This document shows positions 34,170 to 44,508 of a stretch of DNA of 64,000 nt, one piece after another (position 1 is the stretch's first letter; the number at the start of each line of letters is the position of its first letter). This DNA is from CAVZVZ01 sp963778895 (GTDB lineage Bacteria > Actinomycetota > Acidimicrobiia > Acidimicrobiales > Acidimicrobilacustridaceae). The notes beneath the pieces were generated by a model. It made no database searches, was not told where the DNA came from, and saw nothing but the letters and a program-made list of their open reading frames with translations. Location of the stretch: NCBI GenBank assembly GCA_963778895.1, contig CAVZVZ010000004.1, positions 73,095 through 137,094 of the forward strand. Direction: 5' to 3'. The translations under genes were made by a program, and so were the position numbers.

Positions 34170-35506
34170 CTACGTGGTGAACGTGACCTCGATCCAGGCT
34201 CCGCCGAGCGTCGAGTCGTTCCCGATGTGGATCTGCCCATCGTGGGCATGGACGATGGCCGCGGCAATGGCGAGGCCCAACCCGGTGCTCGCGCCGGCGC
34301 GACGTCGAGCCGGGTCGCCTCGTCGGAACCGGTCGAAGGCGTGGGCGAGGTAGTCATCCGGGAATCCGGGACCGTCGTCGAGGACTCGGAGGACGATCTC
34401 GGCCCCACGTTGTTCGAGCTCACACCGGACGGTCGTGGCGGCCCATCGCTGGGCGTTGACGAGCAGGTTGGTCACGAGCTGTTCCATGGCGACCGCGCTG
34501 CCGGAGAACTCGAGGTCCGGCCCCTCGATCTCGATCTGTACGGAGCTGGCCGGCAGACGACTCACGCAGTCGTGCAGCAGCTTCCCGAGGGCCAGCGGTC
34601 GACGTTCGGTGTCGACGATGCCGGCATCGGCGCGGGCCAACACGAGCAAGTGGTCGGTCAGGCTGGCGAGCCGGTCGGTCTCCTCGAGCGCACTCGCCAA
34701 GGCTTGTCGAGTCGTGTCCGGGCCGCCGGTCTCGTCGTGTTCGAGGATCGCGAGCTCGAGCTCACCGCGCACGACCGCTAGCGGTGCGCGCATCTCGTGG
34801 CTGGCGTCATCGACGAAGGCCCGCTCACGGGTGCGGACATCGGCGATGCGTTCGAGCATGTCGTTGAGGGTGGTGCCGAGCTCGGCGATCTCGTCGTGGC
34901 CGGGCGGAACGGGCAGCCGCGCATCGGGGTCGTGCGACGACAGGCCTCGGGCCCGTCTGCTCATCGAACGGACCGGACGCAACGCGGCGCCGCTCAGCAG
35001 CCAGGCGGCGAGCGTCGTGATGGCGGCCAGGGCCAAACCCGCCCCGACCAGCTGGACGAGCAGTCGCCGTCTGATGCTCGCGATCGACGAGGTGCTGGCC
35101 GCGGCCGCGACGACCAGCGTGGACCCGCTCCGGGACGTGGCCGGGAGCGCCAGGACGCGTTGCGCGCGGTCGTCGACCACGCGATCGACGATGGTCTGAC
35201 GGTGGGTGGCGTTCGAGATGTCGGTGGGATCGAGCAGCGGTTCCTCCCCTGCCGGCTGCACGGTCGAGTCGTCGGGGTCGAGCACCTGGGTCTCGATACC
35301 GGAGCTGAGCGATGGTGGTTGCCCACGTTGGATCTCGTCGCGCACGTCGGTGGCGTGGACCTGCAACTCATCGGTCAGTTCGGAGTCCAACGTCGAGCTG
35401 ACATCGCGGTACAGCAGCAGTGCGCCGACGGCGAGCGTCGCGATCGACGCCGCGGTCGCGATGAACGTCAGCCGGGTCGGACCGATGGCCGATTCGCCAG
35501 CCGCAC
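34170..35506 (-). pseudogene. Sensor histidine kinase, one frameshift near the N-terminus
   Basis: About 445 residues: a first transmembrane helix (LTFIATAASIATLAVGALLL), an extracytoplasmic loop of about 100 residues, a second helix (AGLALAAITTLAAWLLSGAA), HAMP, then the phospho-His in FVDDASHEMRAPLAVVRGEL. The N box is VTNLLVNAQRWAATTV, G1 is LDDGPGFPDDY and G2 GLGLAIAAAIVHAHDG. A GTG at 35506 starts one base after the response-regulator stop (TGAG), but an indel between 35475 and 35495 shifts the frame before the first helix. It phosphorylates the OmpR-type regulator upstream. The signal is unknown. Confidence 0.82.
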
Positions 35507-35507
35507 C

Positions 35508-36179
35508 TCACCCCACCTTCAACAAGTAGCCGTGGCCGCGTACGGTCTTGATGCTGTCGGGCCGAACGGTCGGTCGAGTTTGTCGCGCAGGTAGCCGATG
35601 TAGACGTTGACCACGTTCGACGTGCCCTCGTACTCGACGTCCCAAACGTGGTCGAGGATCTCGCTGCGGCTCACGACCTGACCTGCGCGTCTCATCAGCA
35701 TGTCCAGCAAGGCGTACTCACGACGGAGAGAGGTCGATCACCTCACCGCCCCGGGTCACTTCCTTGGTTGCGGGGTCGAGACGGATGTCGCCCACCTCGA
35801 TGACCGCGGCGCGGGTCGTGTCGCCCCGCCGGAGCAACGCTCGCAGTCGGGCCGAGAGCTCGCCCAGCGAGAAGGGCTTGATCAGGTAGTCGTCGGCGCC
35901 GGCATCGAGCCCGGCAATCCGATCGGTGATCGCATCCCGTGCCGTCACCATGATGACCGGCGCCCCACAGCCTTCCCGTCGCAGTGAACGGCACACCTCG
36001 AACCCATCCGGTTCGGGAATCATGGTGTCGAGCACGACTGCGGCAGGCGGGATCTCACGGGCCGCCCACAACGCCTCGGCGCCCGACCTCGCGGTCTGGA
36101 CCACGTAGCCGTCGTGTTCGAGGGCGCGGCGCACGACCGACGCCATCTTCTCGTCGTCCTCGACGACCAGGATCCTCAC
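35508..36179 (-). pseudogene. OmpR/PhoB-family response regulator, two frameshifts
   Basis: About 224 residues. The receiver is MRILVVEDDEKMASVVRRAL, Asp in AAVVLDTMIPEPDGFEVC, switch VIMVTARD and Lys DDYLIKPFSLGELSARL. The winged-helix effector (EVTRGGEVIDLS, then REYALLDMLMRRAGQVVSRS, DHVWDVEYEGTSNVVNVYIG and RPFGPDSIKTVRGHGYLLKV) is reached across indels near 35722 and 35562. It resembles MprA/PrrA-type regulators. The GTG start (36179) lies 7 nt after TAGGCT. The kinase gene begins one base after its stop, and the REC-only gene follows, making a three-gene signalling operon. Confidence 0.82.
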
Positions 36180-36224
36180 GATCCGGAGCCTAAGGCCGTG
36201 GATCGGTGATGCTTCGGCGCGCGC

Positions 36225-37162
36225 CTAGCTCGGGTAGCGCCGGGCCAGTTCGTCGATCGTGGCCAGGCAGTCGCGGGCGCACTCGCTGATGATGTCGGCG
36301 ACCGGTCGAACCGATTCGATGCGCCCGGCGACCTGGCCGCCGAGGGCGATGCCGGCGGAGAGGTCGCCGCCGAAGTAGACCGCGGTGACGTTGCCGAACC
36401 GCGCCATGGCGTTCTGCTCGTGGTCGAACTCCAGCGCGCTCGTGTAGCTCGGTCCGCAACGCCCGCAGCGCCGGCTTGCGTGTTGGTTGAGGAAGACCGT
36501 GTCGGTCTCCTCGGCGTCGACGATCGCCTGCTTCCAGTTGGCGTGGATCGGCGACTCGGCCGCCGACACCATGCGGGTGCCGAGCTGGATGCCCTCGGCC
36601 CCGAGCGCGAACGCGGCCGCCATCGTCGGCCCGTCGAGGAAGCCACCGGCGGCGATGACGGGCAGGTCGATCTTCGACACGACGAGCGGCAGCAGCACCA
36701 TCGACGCCACCGGCCGCGGGTTCTTGAAGCCGCCGCCCTCGCCGCCCTCGACGATCAGGCCGTCGACCCCGGCGTCGGCCGCCTTCTGCGCGGCGCGCAG
36801 CGTCGGGACCACGTGGAAGACGGTGAGCCCGGCGTCCTTCAGCTGGGCCGTGTACCGGGTCGGGCTGCCGCCGAGGTGGTGACGAACCGGATGCCCTGGT
36901 CGACCACGAAGTCGACGATCGACGGATCGCTCACGAAGGCCTGGGCGATGTTGACGCCGAACGGCTTGTCGGTGAGGTCCCGCATCCGGCGGATCTCGTC
37001 CGCGGATGACGTCGAGCTCGCCCGACGACGTCTCGATGATGCCCATGGCGCCCGGCGTTCGACACGGCCGAGGCCAGCTCGGACGCGGGCGATCCACCCC
37101 ATCGGGGCCTGCACGATCGGGATGTCGACCCCGAGCAGCTCGGTCACACGGTTCGGGAACAT
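36225..37162 (-). pseudogene. Nitronate monooxygenase (2-nitropropane dioxygenase family), frameshifted
   Basis: About 312 residues: MFPNRVTELLGVDIPIVQAP then MGWIAR, DKPFGVNIAQAFVSDPSIVD, GLIVEGGEGGGFKNPRP, LPVIAAGGFLDGPTMAAAFA and GAEGIQLGTRMVSA, ending with ISECARDCLATIDELARRY. It is an FMN-dependent TIM-barrel enzyme that oxidises nitronates or related compounds. Several indels (near 36460, 36870, 37000-37010 and 37050-37080) break the frame. The ATG lies 6 nt after TAGGAT. It is divergent from a MarR gene at 37229, whose palindromic operator lies between, so MarR may control both directions. Confidence 0.8.
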
Positions 37163-37191
37163 GGCCGCATCCTAGCTGTGGCAGAAATCAT

Positions 37192-37221
37192 GTTTAGCTT
37201 TGCTAATTAGCTTGGTAAACT
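37192..37221. promoter_or_regulatory. Promoter and operator region between NMO and MarR genes
   Basis: The AT-rich gap holds GCTAATTAGC (37202-37211), a perfect palindrome, within the larger repeat TTAGC-TTT-GCTAA. The ends are GTTTA and TAAAC. TAAACT (37216-37221) lies 7 nt before the MarR GTG and acts as its -10, so MarR bound here would repress itself and probably the leaderless nitronate monooxygenase gene on the other side. Confidence 0.7.
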
Positions 37222-37228
37222 ATCTCTC

Positions 37229-37657
37229 GTGAACGACTTCGAGATCGCCGCCAGCCTGCGCCTGAGCGCCACCCGCCTGGCTCGGCGGCTCCGCCAGGAG
37301 TCCGACGCCGGCCTCACCCCGAGCCAGCTCTCGGCCCTCGCCGCGATCCAGAACGAAGGCCCCCTCACCCTCGGCGCCCTCGCCGACCACGAACGCGTCG
37401 CTCCCCCCACCGTCACCCGTGTCGTGACCAAGCTCGAGAGCCGACGGTCTCGTCCACCGCACCGCCGATGCCGACGACCGCCGCGTCGCGCGCGTGGCGA
37501 CCACTCGACGCCGGCGACGACCTGCTCGCCGAGCTACGCAAGCGCGAAGACGGCGTGGCTGACGGCACGACTGGCCGAGCTCGACGACGACCAACGACAG
37601 CGACTCGCGGCCGCGCTCGACGTGCTCGAGCTGCTCGCGACGAAGGACACGCCGTGA
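37229..37657 (+). pseudogene. MarR-family transcriptional regulator, frameshifted
   Basis: About 142 residues: NDFEIAASLRLSATRLARRL, LTPSQLSALAAIQNEGPLTL then GALADHERVAPPTVTRVVTK (helix-turn-helix), wing GLVHRTADADDRRVARVA after an indel near 37440, and C-terminal dimer helix WLTARLAELDDDQRQRLAAA, which is in frame again by about 37555. It is probably leaderless (TAAACT 7 nt upstream of GTG). The stop overlaps the GTG of the MFS gene, so repressor and exporter are co-translated, a common drug-efflux design. Confidence 0.8.
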
Positions 37658-38986
37658 AGTCGTTGCGGCATCGCGACCACGCGACACCTTCCAGTCGCTG
37701 AGCGTCCGCAACTTCCGCCTGTTCTTCACCGGCCAGGTGATCTCCCAGGTCGGCAACTGGCTCACGCTCGTGGCCCAGACCCTGCTCGTGCTGCAGCTCA
37801 CCGACAGCGGCGTCGCGCTCGGCATCCTGGCCGCGGCTCAGTTCGGCCCGATCCTGATCACTCGGCCCCTTCGCCGGCCTGATCGCCGACCGCAGCGACA
37901 AGCGCAAGCTGCTGCTCATCGTGCAGACCATCGCCATGGCGCAGTCGTTCGCCCTGGCCGCGCTGGCCTTCAGCGGCCATCCACCGGTGGCGGCCATCTA
38001 CGCCGTGGCCTTCATCGGCGGGCTCACCATGGCCTTCGACAACCCGGCCCGGCGCTCGTTCGTGGTCGAGATGGTCGGCGACGACGCGATCAACAACGCG
38101 GTGAGCCTGAACAGCGCCATCATGACGTCGTCGCGGATCGTCGGGCCGGCCCTCGCCGGTCTCCTCGTCGTCACCGCCGGCTTCGGCTGGGCGTTCCTGC
38201 TCGACGGCCTGTCGTACATCGCCGTGCTGATCGCGCTGTGGATGATCCGCACCGAGGAGCTGCCACCCCGCGCCGGTCACGCCGCGGGCCAAGGGCCAGG
38301 TCCGCGAAGGCCTGCGCTACGCCCGCAGCGTGCCGGATCTGTGGGTGCCGCTCGTGATGATGGCCATCGTCGGCACGCTGGCCTACAACTTCCAAGTCGT
38401 CTTCCCGCTCTTCACGACGCGCGATCTCGGCGGCGACGCCAGCACGTTCACCTGGCTGTTCTCGGTGGTGAGCGTCGGCGCGCTGATCGGGGCCCTGGCC
38501 ACGGCGCGCCGCAAGGTGATCGACATCCGTCTCGTCGGCCTGAGCTCGCTCGCCTACGGGCTCGCCCTCGGTCTCATGACGTTCGCGCCCTCGACCGCCG
38601 TCGCCTTCCCGATCGGCATGCTCGTGGGCCTCGGGAGCATCGCCTTCCTCACCTCGTCCACCGCGATCGTGCAGCTCCGCGCCGCGCCCGAGTTCCGAGG
38701 CCGGGTGCTCGCCCTGCAGGCCATGGTCTTCCTCGGCAGCACCCCGATCGGCGGGCCGATCCTCGGTTGGATCTGTGACCGGTTCGGCGCCCGCTACGGC
38801 GTGGCCGTCGGCGCGCTGGCCGCGATCGGCGCCGGCCTGTGGGGCATGTCCTACGCCCGAGACGCCCGACAGCGCCTGACGCGGGAGGAAGCGGAGGAGT
38901 CGGTCAACGACGCCGTCGCCGATCTCGATCGCAGCGGCGAGATCTTCATCGCGCCACCGATGAGTTTGGACCCGGCCCCTCGTTGA
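37654..38986 (+). pseudogene. MFS transporter (MFS_3 type exporter), frameshifted
   Basis: About 443 residues with 12 predicted helices, interrupted by indels near 37685, 37858 and 38275. The core contains SVRNFRLFFTGQVISQVGNW and LTLVAQTLLVLQLTDSGVAL, the loop GPFAGLIADRSDKRKLLLIV, MAFDNPARRSFVVEMVGDDA and, in the second half, FRGRVLALQAMVFLGSTPIG followed by GPILGWICDRFGARYGVAVG. This is the enterobactin/macrolide-exporter-like MFS_3 group. The GTG overlaps the MarR stop (GTGA). It likely exports a toxic compound under MarR control, perhaps the product or substrate of the nitronate monooxygenase. Confidence 0.83.
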
Positions 38987-39024
38987 AGTGGTACCAAGGC
39001 CATTCCGACCAAGGAGCCACGACG

Positions 39025-39581
39025 ATGACCGAGATCTCCGATCACTACCGCAAGGTGGCCGCCCAGTTCACCGAGCGGGTCGAGCAGGTGCCCGACGACG
39101 CCTGGGACAATCCCGTCCCCCGTCGACGGTTGGGTGACCCGCGACGTGGTGCGCCACCTCGTCGACTGGGTCGGCGACTACTTCTACGAGCGCTGGGACA
39201 TCGAGCCCCCGCCGGGCCGACCGTCGACGAGGACCCGGTTCGGGCGTGGCTCGTGTTCAGCGCCACGATCCAAGCGGCGCCTCGACGATCCCGCCATCGC
39301 GACCAAGGTGGTCGACGACACACCCATGGGACCGGGCGAGCTTCGAAGACCAGATCGACATGATCGTGACCAACGACATCTTCATGCACACGTGGGACCT
39401 GGCCCGCGCCGCCGGTCTCGACGAGACCCTCGACCCCGACGAGGTGCACCGCCTGTTCGTCGGCATGGAACCGATGGATCAGATGCTGCGGGAGTCGGGC
39501 CAGTACGGACCGCGGGTGCCGGTACCCGACGACGCCGACGAGCAGACCAAGCTGATCGCGTTCATCGGCCGCCAGCCGTAG
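39025..39581 (+). pseudogene. TIGR03086-type mycothiol maleylpyruvate isomerase-like protein, frameshifted
   Basis: About 185 residues: DHYRKVAAQFTERVEQVPDD, the helix-bundle metal site in VRHLVDWVGDYFYERW, a central IDMIVTNDIFMHTWDLARAA and LDPDEVHRLFVGMEPMDQML. This is the DinB-like N-terminal bundle of the mycothiol-dependent isomerase family, lacking the C-terminal domain. Actinobacterial members are often thiol-S-transferases of unknown substrate. Indels near 39118, 39217, 39278 and 39336 break the frame. ATG at 39025 has an AAGGAG site (39011-39016). The gene follows the MFS gene by 38 bp on the same strand. Confidence 0.72.
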
Positions 39582-39587
39582 GCCGGG

Positions 39588-40702
39588 TCAGCGGCGGAAT
39601 TCGTGGGCCCAATCGGCCGACGCCAACCGGTGTGACGTCACCAGCCGTAGACCGGCCGGACGACCGAGCGCGGCGAAGCGCATCGGCGTCGCGCTCGCGT
39701 CCGCCGTTCGTCAGGGCCGCCATCAACACATCGGTGCCGGTGGTGAGCCGGTCGAAAGGCACCGCCGGATGGTCGCTGTCGACGACGAGCACCCGAGCAC
39801 GCGCCGCACGCGTCGGCGACCGTCCGCAGGATGCGCACCGCGTCGTCGTCGCTCCAGTCGTGGAGCACGTTGACCAACAGGTAGGTGTCGAAACCCGGCG
39901 GGCACCGACGCGAAGGCGTCACCGGCGACCGGCGTCAGCCGCTCGTGCGCCACCGCTCGCTCGATCGACCGACGGCAGGTCGACGAGCGTGCCCTGCACC
40001 GAGGGCAGCAGATCGAGCAGGGTCGCGAGCAGCTCGCCGGTGCCACCACCCACGTCGCAGATCGACGAGGTGGTCGACCAGTCGATCGCCGCCGCCAGGG
40101 TGAGCGCGTGCATCCGCCCACCGGCGGCCATGGCCTGATCGAACGTCGCGCCACGGTCGGGGTGCGCGGCCATGTACTCGAAGAACGGCGCGCCGTTCAC
40201 GGCCGCGAACCCGTCGACCGCCGTCATCGCGCACCGACAGCTGGGCCCACCGCGTCGACGATGTCGCGCGCCACCGGCGAAGTCGACCCAGGCCGCGCCA
40301 TCCGCCGGGATGATCCTGACGCAGGAACTCGGTGACGGCGTCGGCCGCACGTGGCCACGCGCGGTCGAGGCGGACCCACCCGCGCACCGACGGCGAAACG
40401 CACCAGGCGTTCGAGGCGAACGGGATCGGCATCGACGCGCGAGCCAGTTCGTCCGTGGTCATCGGGCCCGATCAGCTCGTCGGGCACGCCCGCTCGGCAC
40501 AGTTCGACGAGGACCCGATGATCGAGCAGGCCGAACAGGCCCTCGATGATGGCGATCGGCGGTGGGGCCATGCGGCCGGCGAGGTTGAGCAGACGCGGCG
40601 CGCACCCGGGTGCCCGCCGCCGCGACTCGGCCGGGCGGCAGCGCGGGTACGCCGATCGGCTTCACGCGGCGTGAGGACGCGACGCGTCGTGGTACTCGTC
40701 AT
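39588..40702 (-). pseudogene. SAM-dependent methyltransferase (O-methyltransferase family 2 type), heavily frameshifted
   Basis: About 370 residues pieced together over at least seven indels (including near 40255, 39965, 39900, 39830 and 39640). Seen are PPPIAIIEGLFGLLDHRVLV then ELCRAGVPDELIG (dimerisation), FAAVNGAPFFEYMAAHPDRG, the SAM loop SICDVGGGTGELLATLLDLL, and LLVNVLHDWSDDDAVRILRT near the active site. It resembles acetylserotonin/hydroxyneurosporene methyltransferases. The ATG overlaps the stop of the upstream acyl-CoA dehydrogenase (ATGA), implying a shared transcript. Substrate unknown. The number of breaks makes the sequence unreliable in detail. Confidence 0.7.
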
Positions 40703-41833
40703 TTGGGCTCCCGAGGTAGGCCGAGCAGGCGCTCGCCGATGATGTTGCGCTGCACTTGGCTCGTGCCGCCGGCGATGCGGCCTCCGGGTGCGCCGAGCAT
40801 GCCGACGGCCTCCGGGCCGAGCACCATGGCGTCGGCCCCGGCCAGGTCGCCGCGCAGCATCGCCACGTCGAAGATCATCTCGGTGATGCCGAGCTTCATC
40901 AGCGACGCCGCCGTCGACGCGATCGGGCCCTGGCGCTGCGCCATGGCCTTGAGCGACATGCCTCGCATCATCTCCGCCGCGAGGCGTTGACGTTCGATCG
41001 GGTCGAGCTCGCGTCGGGCCGAGAGCGCCGTCATCGACTCGAGCCGACGCTCGAGACCGATCACGCTCGTTCCGATGTGACCACGCTCGCTGGTGAGCAC
41101 CGCCATGCCGACGCCCCAGCCGCCGTGCGAGCGGGCCCAGCAGATTCGTCGGCCGGCAGCCGCACGTCGGTGAAGAACACCTCGTCGAACTCGGACTCGC
41201 CGGTCATCTGCTTGCAGCGGACGCACCTCGATGCCCGGGGCGTCCATCGGACACAGGAAGAACGAGATGCCCTTGTGCTTCGGCGCGTCGGGATCGGTGC
41301 GGGCCATGAGGATGCCCCAGTTGCTGTAGCGGCCGCCGCTGCACCACACCTTCTGCCCGTTGACGACGAAGGTGTCGCCGTCGGCGCACGGCGCTCGTGC
41401 GTCAGCCCGCCGAGGTCGCTCCCGGCGCCCGGCTCGCTGAAGAGCTGGCACCACACCTGCTCGGCTCGAGGGTGGCCTCGAGATGGTGGCCTGTTGCTCG
41501 GGCGTGCCGAACTTCAGGATCGAGCCGCCGGCCAGCACGAGTCCGACCATGTTGAGCGCCGACGGCACACCGGCGATGGCGCATTCGAGCAGCCAGACCG
41601 CGTTGTGCTCGGGGGTGAGACCACGACCGCCGAACTCGGTCGGCCAGTGGATGCCGGCGAACCCGGCGTCGAACAGCCGCCGCTGCCACCGAACCGCCGC
41701 GTCGATGAGGTCCGGAGGGCAGATCGCGCCGTAGTCCTGCGGGGCCTCGGCGCCGTTGGCGTCCAGCCAGCTTCGGGCCTCGTCCTGGAACTCCTCGACA
41801 GATGCGGTGCACAGGCCGCGACGCTACGCCCAT
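40699..41833 (-). pseudogene. Acyl-CoA dehydrogenase (FadE-type), frameshifted
   Basis: About 378 residues of an acyl-CoA dehydrogenase, with N-terminal SVEEFQDEARSWLDANGAEA, AGIHWPTEFGGRGLTPEHNA, the FAD/substrate segment FSEPGAGSDLGGLT, VVNGQKVWCSGGRYSNWGIL, and C-terminal RGDLAGADAMVLGPEAVGML then IAGGTSQVQRNIIGERLLGL. The G-T-S-Q near the end marks the ACAD10/11-like or KshD-linked FadE group. Indels occur near 41790, 41470-41480, 41400, 41218 and 41140. Its probable ATG (41833) shares a CATG with the divergent second dehydrogenase. Together these two may form the alpha2beta2 type seen in actinobacterial sterol or branched-chain oxidation, by inference. Confidence 0.8.
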
Positions 41834-43105
41834 GGACTTCGAGTTGCCTGCCGACCTGGTCGCCTACCTCGCCGAACTGGACGCGTTCATCGAACGCGAG
41901 ATCGTCCCGCTCGAGGAGGCCGACGACAACATCCGCTTCTTCGACCACCGCCGCGAGGACGCGCGCACCGACTGGGAACGAGGCGGGCCTGCCGAACGAG
42001 GAGTGGGAGGCGCTGCTGTTCGAGGCCGCGCCAGCGCGCCGACGCCGGCCGGCCACTACCGCTACCCGTTCCCGAAGGAGTACGGCGGGCGGGACGGCAC
42101 GAACCTCGGCATGGCCGTCATCCGCGAGCACCTCGCCCGCAAGGGACTCGGCCTGCACAACGACCTGCAGAACGAGCACTCGATCGTCGGCAACAACGTC
42201 GGGCTGCTGCTGATGCTCAACTACGGCACCGACGAGCAGAAGGCGCGAGTGGATCGACGACCTCGCCGAGGGGCGCGGCGGTTTCGCGTTCGGCATCACC
42301 GAGCCCGCTCACGGTTCCGACGCGACGCACATGGAGACCACCGCCGTCCGCGACGGCGACGAGTGGGTCATCAACGGCGAGAAGACGTGGAACACCGGCA
42401 TCCACCACGCGCCGTACGACCTGATCTTCGCCCGCACGAGCGGCGAGGCCGGCGACGGGCTCGGCATCACCGCGTTCCTCGTGCCCACCGACAGCCCGGG
42501 CTTCGAGATCGTCGAGTTCCTCTGGACGTTCAACATGCCGACCGACCACGCGCACATCCGCCTCACCGACGTGCGCGTGCCCGACTCGGCGATCTTCGGC
42601 GGCGAGGATCGAGGCCTGCAGGTGACCCAGCACTTCTTCAACGAGAACCGCATCCGGCAGGCGGCGTCGAGCCTGGGCGCGGCGCAGTTCTGCATCGACC
42701 GATCCGTCGAGTACGCCAAGGTGCGAGCGCCGTTCGGCAAGCCGCTTGTCGACGAACCAGGCCATCCAGTTCCCGCTCGTCGAGCTGCAGACGCAATGCG
42801 AGATGCTGCGCGCGCTGGTCCACAAGACGGCGTGGGAGATGGACAAGTACGGCCCGTTCTCGGTGTCCGACAAGGTGTCGATGTGCAACTACTGGGCGAA
42901 CCGGCTGTGTTGCGAGGCGGCCGACCGGGCCATGCAGGTGCACGGCGGGCTCGGCTACTCGCGTCACCTGCCGTTCGAGCACATCTACCGCCACCACCGC
43001 CGCTACCGCATCACCGAAGGCAGCGAGGAGATCCAGATGCGTCGGGTCGCCGGCTATCTGTTCGGCTTCATGAACCAGCAAGCCCCCAAGGGCGTCGTGG
43101 CTTAG
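41832..43105 (+). pseudogene. Acyl-CoA dehydrogenase (second), frameshifted
   Basis: About 425 residues. N-terminal FELPADLVAYLAELDAFIER, YPFPKEYGGRDGTNLGMAVI, then the FAD segment GFAFGITEPAHGSDATHMET, EWVINGEKTWNTGIHHAPYD, an FADH region RQAASSLGAAQFCIDRSVEY, and C-terminal QVHGGLGYSRHLPFEHIYRH with YRITEGSEEIQMRRVAGYLF. The EG-SEE segment is the catalytic-glutamate region of classical enzymes. Indels near 41978, 42030, 42245 and 42752 break the frame. It starts on the CATG shared with the other acyl-CoA dehydrogenase and ends four bases into the convergent enoyl-CoA hydratase. Confidence 0.82.
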
Positions 43106-43934
43106 TCCTCCTCACCCAGTCGATCGAACTTCGGGCGCCGCTTCTCGAGGAAGGAGCTCACGCCCTCGCGGAAGTCGGGCCGGCCGAAGCTCTCGAGCAT
43201 CAGTTGTTCGGCTTCGCGCTCGGCGGGACCCAGACCCGATGTGACTGCTCGTACACCTGGCGCTTGATGATGGCGATCGACGCGGGCGAGCACGTCGCCG
43301 CGATCTCGTCGATGTACGCCCGGCTGTGCGGAACCACCAGTTCGACGGGCATCGAGGCATTCACCAGACCGAGACGGGCTGCCTCGTCGCCGAGCACCCG
43401 GCGCGACGAGATCAACAGGTCCATGGCGACGGTCGTACCCACGATGCGCGGCAACAGCCAGCTCAGACCCCACTCGGCGATGAGCCCACGACGGGCGAAC
43501 GCGGTGATCAAGCGGCGCGTCGGCCGCCATGAATCGCACGTCGCAGCACAACGCGATCGGCACCGCCATCCCCGCGACCGCCCCGTTGATGGCCGCCACG
43601 ATCGGCTTCTTGGTCGGCCAGCAAGTAGGTGTACTCGCCGGAAGTCGTCGTCGGACACCGAGTCGTTCGTCGGGACCTCGAGCTCGGGCCACCCGCCGTC
43701 GAGCGTGCCGCCCTCGGTGAGCGTGGTGAGATCGCCCATGTCGGCGCCGGCGCAGAACGCTCGCCCCGCGCCGGTGATGATGATCCCGACCACGGCGCGA
43801 TCGTTCTCGGCCTGCCACACCGCGTGGCGCACCTCGGCCGCCATCCGCATCGTCCATCCGTTCAATGACTGGGGACGATTGAGGGTGATCGTGGCGACGG
43901 GATCGTCGACCTCGTACAGGATCTGTTCGTACAT
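43102..43934 (-). pseudogene. Enoyl-CoA hydratase/isomerase, frameshifted
   Basis: About 277 residues: MYEQILYEVDDPVATITLNR then PQSLNGWTMRMAAEVRHAVW, the oxyanion-hole loop GIIITGAGRAFCAGADMGDL, PIVAAINGAVAGMAVPIALC then CDVRFMAADAP, RRGLIAEWGLSWLLPRIVGT and the C-terminal GRPDFREGVSSFLEKRRPKF. Both catalytic-type acidic positions of hydratases can be placed only by alignment. Indels near 43235, 43515 and 43620-43640 break the frame. The start at 43934 has an AAGG site eight bases upstream. With the two dehydrogenases it forms a beta-oxidation set. Confidence 0.82.
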
Positions 43935-44014
43935 GTCAGCGGCCTTCGAATCCCAGCGCTTTGCACCGCATTTCATTCGGCATCCTGCATCTTCTCACCA
44001 ACTAGTCTCCCACG

Positions 44015-44508
44015 ATGAGCTCCACACCCGAGGTCCTCTCGCTCACGACCGAGATGCCGGAGCGTCGACTCGAGCCCGGTGAGGTGTTGTTCGATCAACA
44101 CGAGACGAGCCCGGTGGTCGTCGCCGTCCTCGTCGAAGGCCACCTCGACGTGCACATGGGTGACGTCGTGATCGGTGCCATCGATCAACCCGGCGCGTTC
44201 GTCGGCGAGATCGGCGCCCTGCTCGGCAACTCTCGGACCGCGACGGTCAGCGCGACCACGCCCACGACCGTGCGCATCATCGGCGATCCCGACGCGTTCT
44301 TCGCGGACCCATCCCCAGCTCGCCCTGGAACTGGCCCGGCAACTCGCGGGCCGACTGCATCGACTGCTGGCCTACCTCGGCGACCTCCGCGAGCAGTACC
44401 GCGGAGAAGAGGGCCACCTCACGATGGTCGACTCGGTGCTCGGACGCTCTCGCGTCACGCGCTCCCGTGGAGATCGAGCCGGGCTCGGACCGCTCTCCCG
44501 ATTACTGA
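44015..44508 (+). pseudogene. Cyclic nucleotide-binding domain protein (CRP-like, no HTH), frameshifted
   Basis: About 165 residues. A cyclic-nucleotide-binding jelly roll: EMPERRLEPGEVLFDQHETS, VVAVLVEGHLDVHMGDVVIG, then AFVGEIGALLGNSRTATVSA at the phosphate-binding cassette position. A helical tail follows (LALELARQLAGRLHRLLAYL) after an indel near 44310. No DNA-binding domain is present. A second shift near 44445 would give the ending EIEPGSDRSPDY at a TGA (44506). TAGTCT lies exactly 6 nt before the ATG, so the message is likely leaderless. The nearby 16-bp tandem repeat lies over its stop. Confidence 0.78.

Noticed and set aside
40699..43105. Acyl-CoA dehydrogenase genes as genuinely decaying pseudogenes
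   Set aside because: Conserved motifs remain intact on both sides of each one-base break, with no nonsense mutation or large deletion, which suggests sequencing error.
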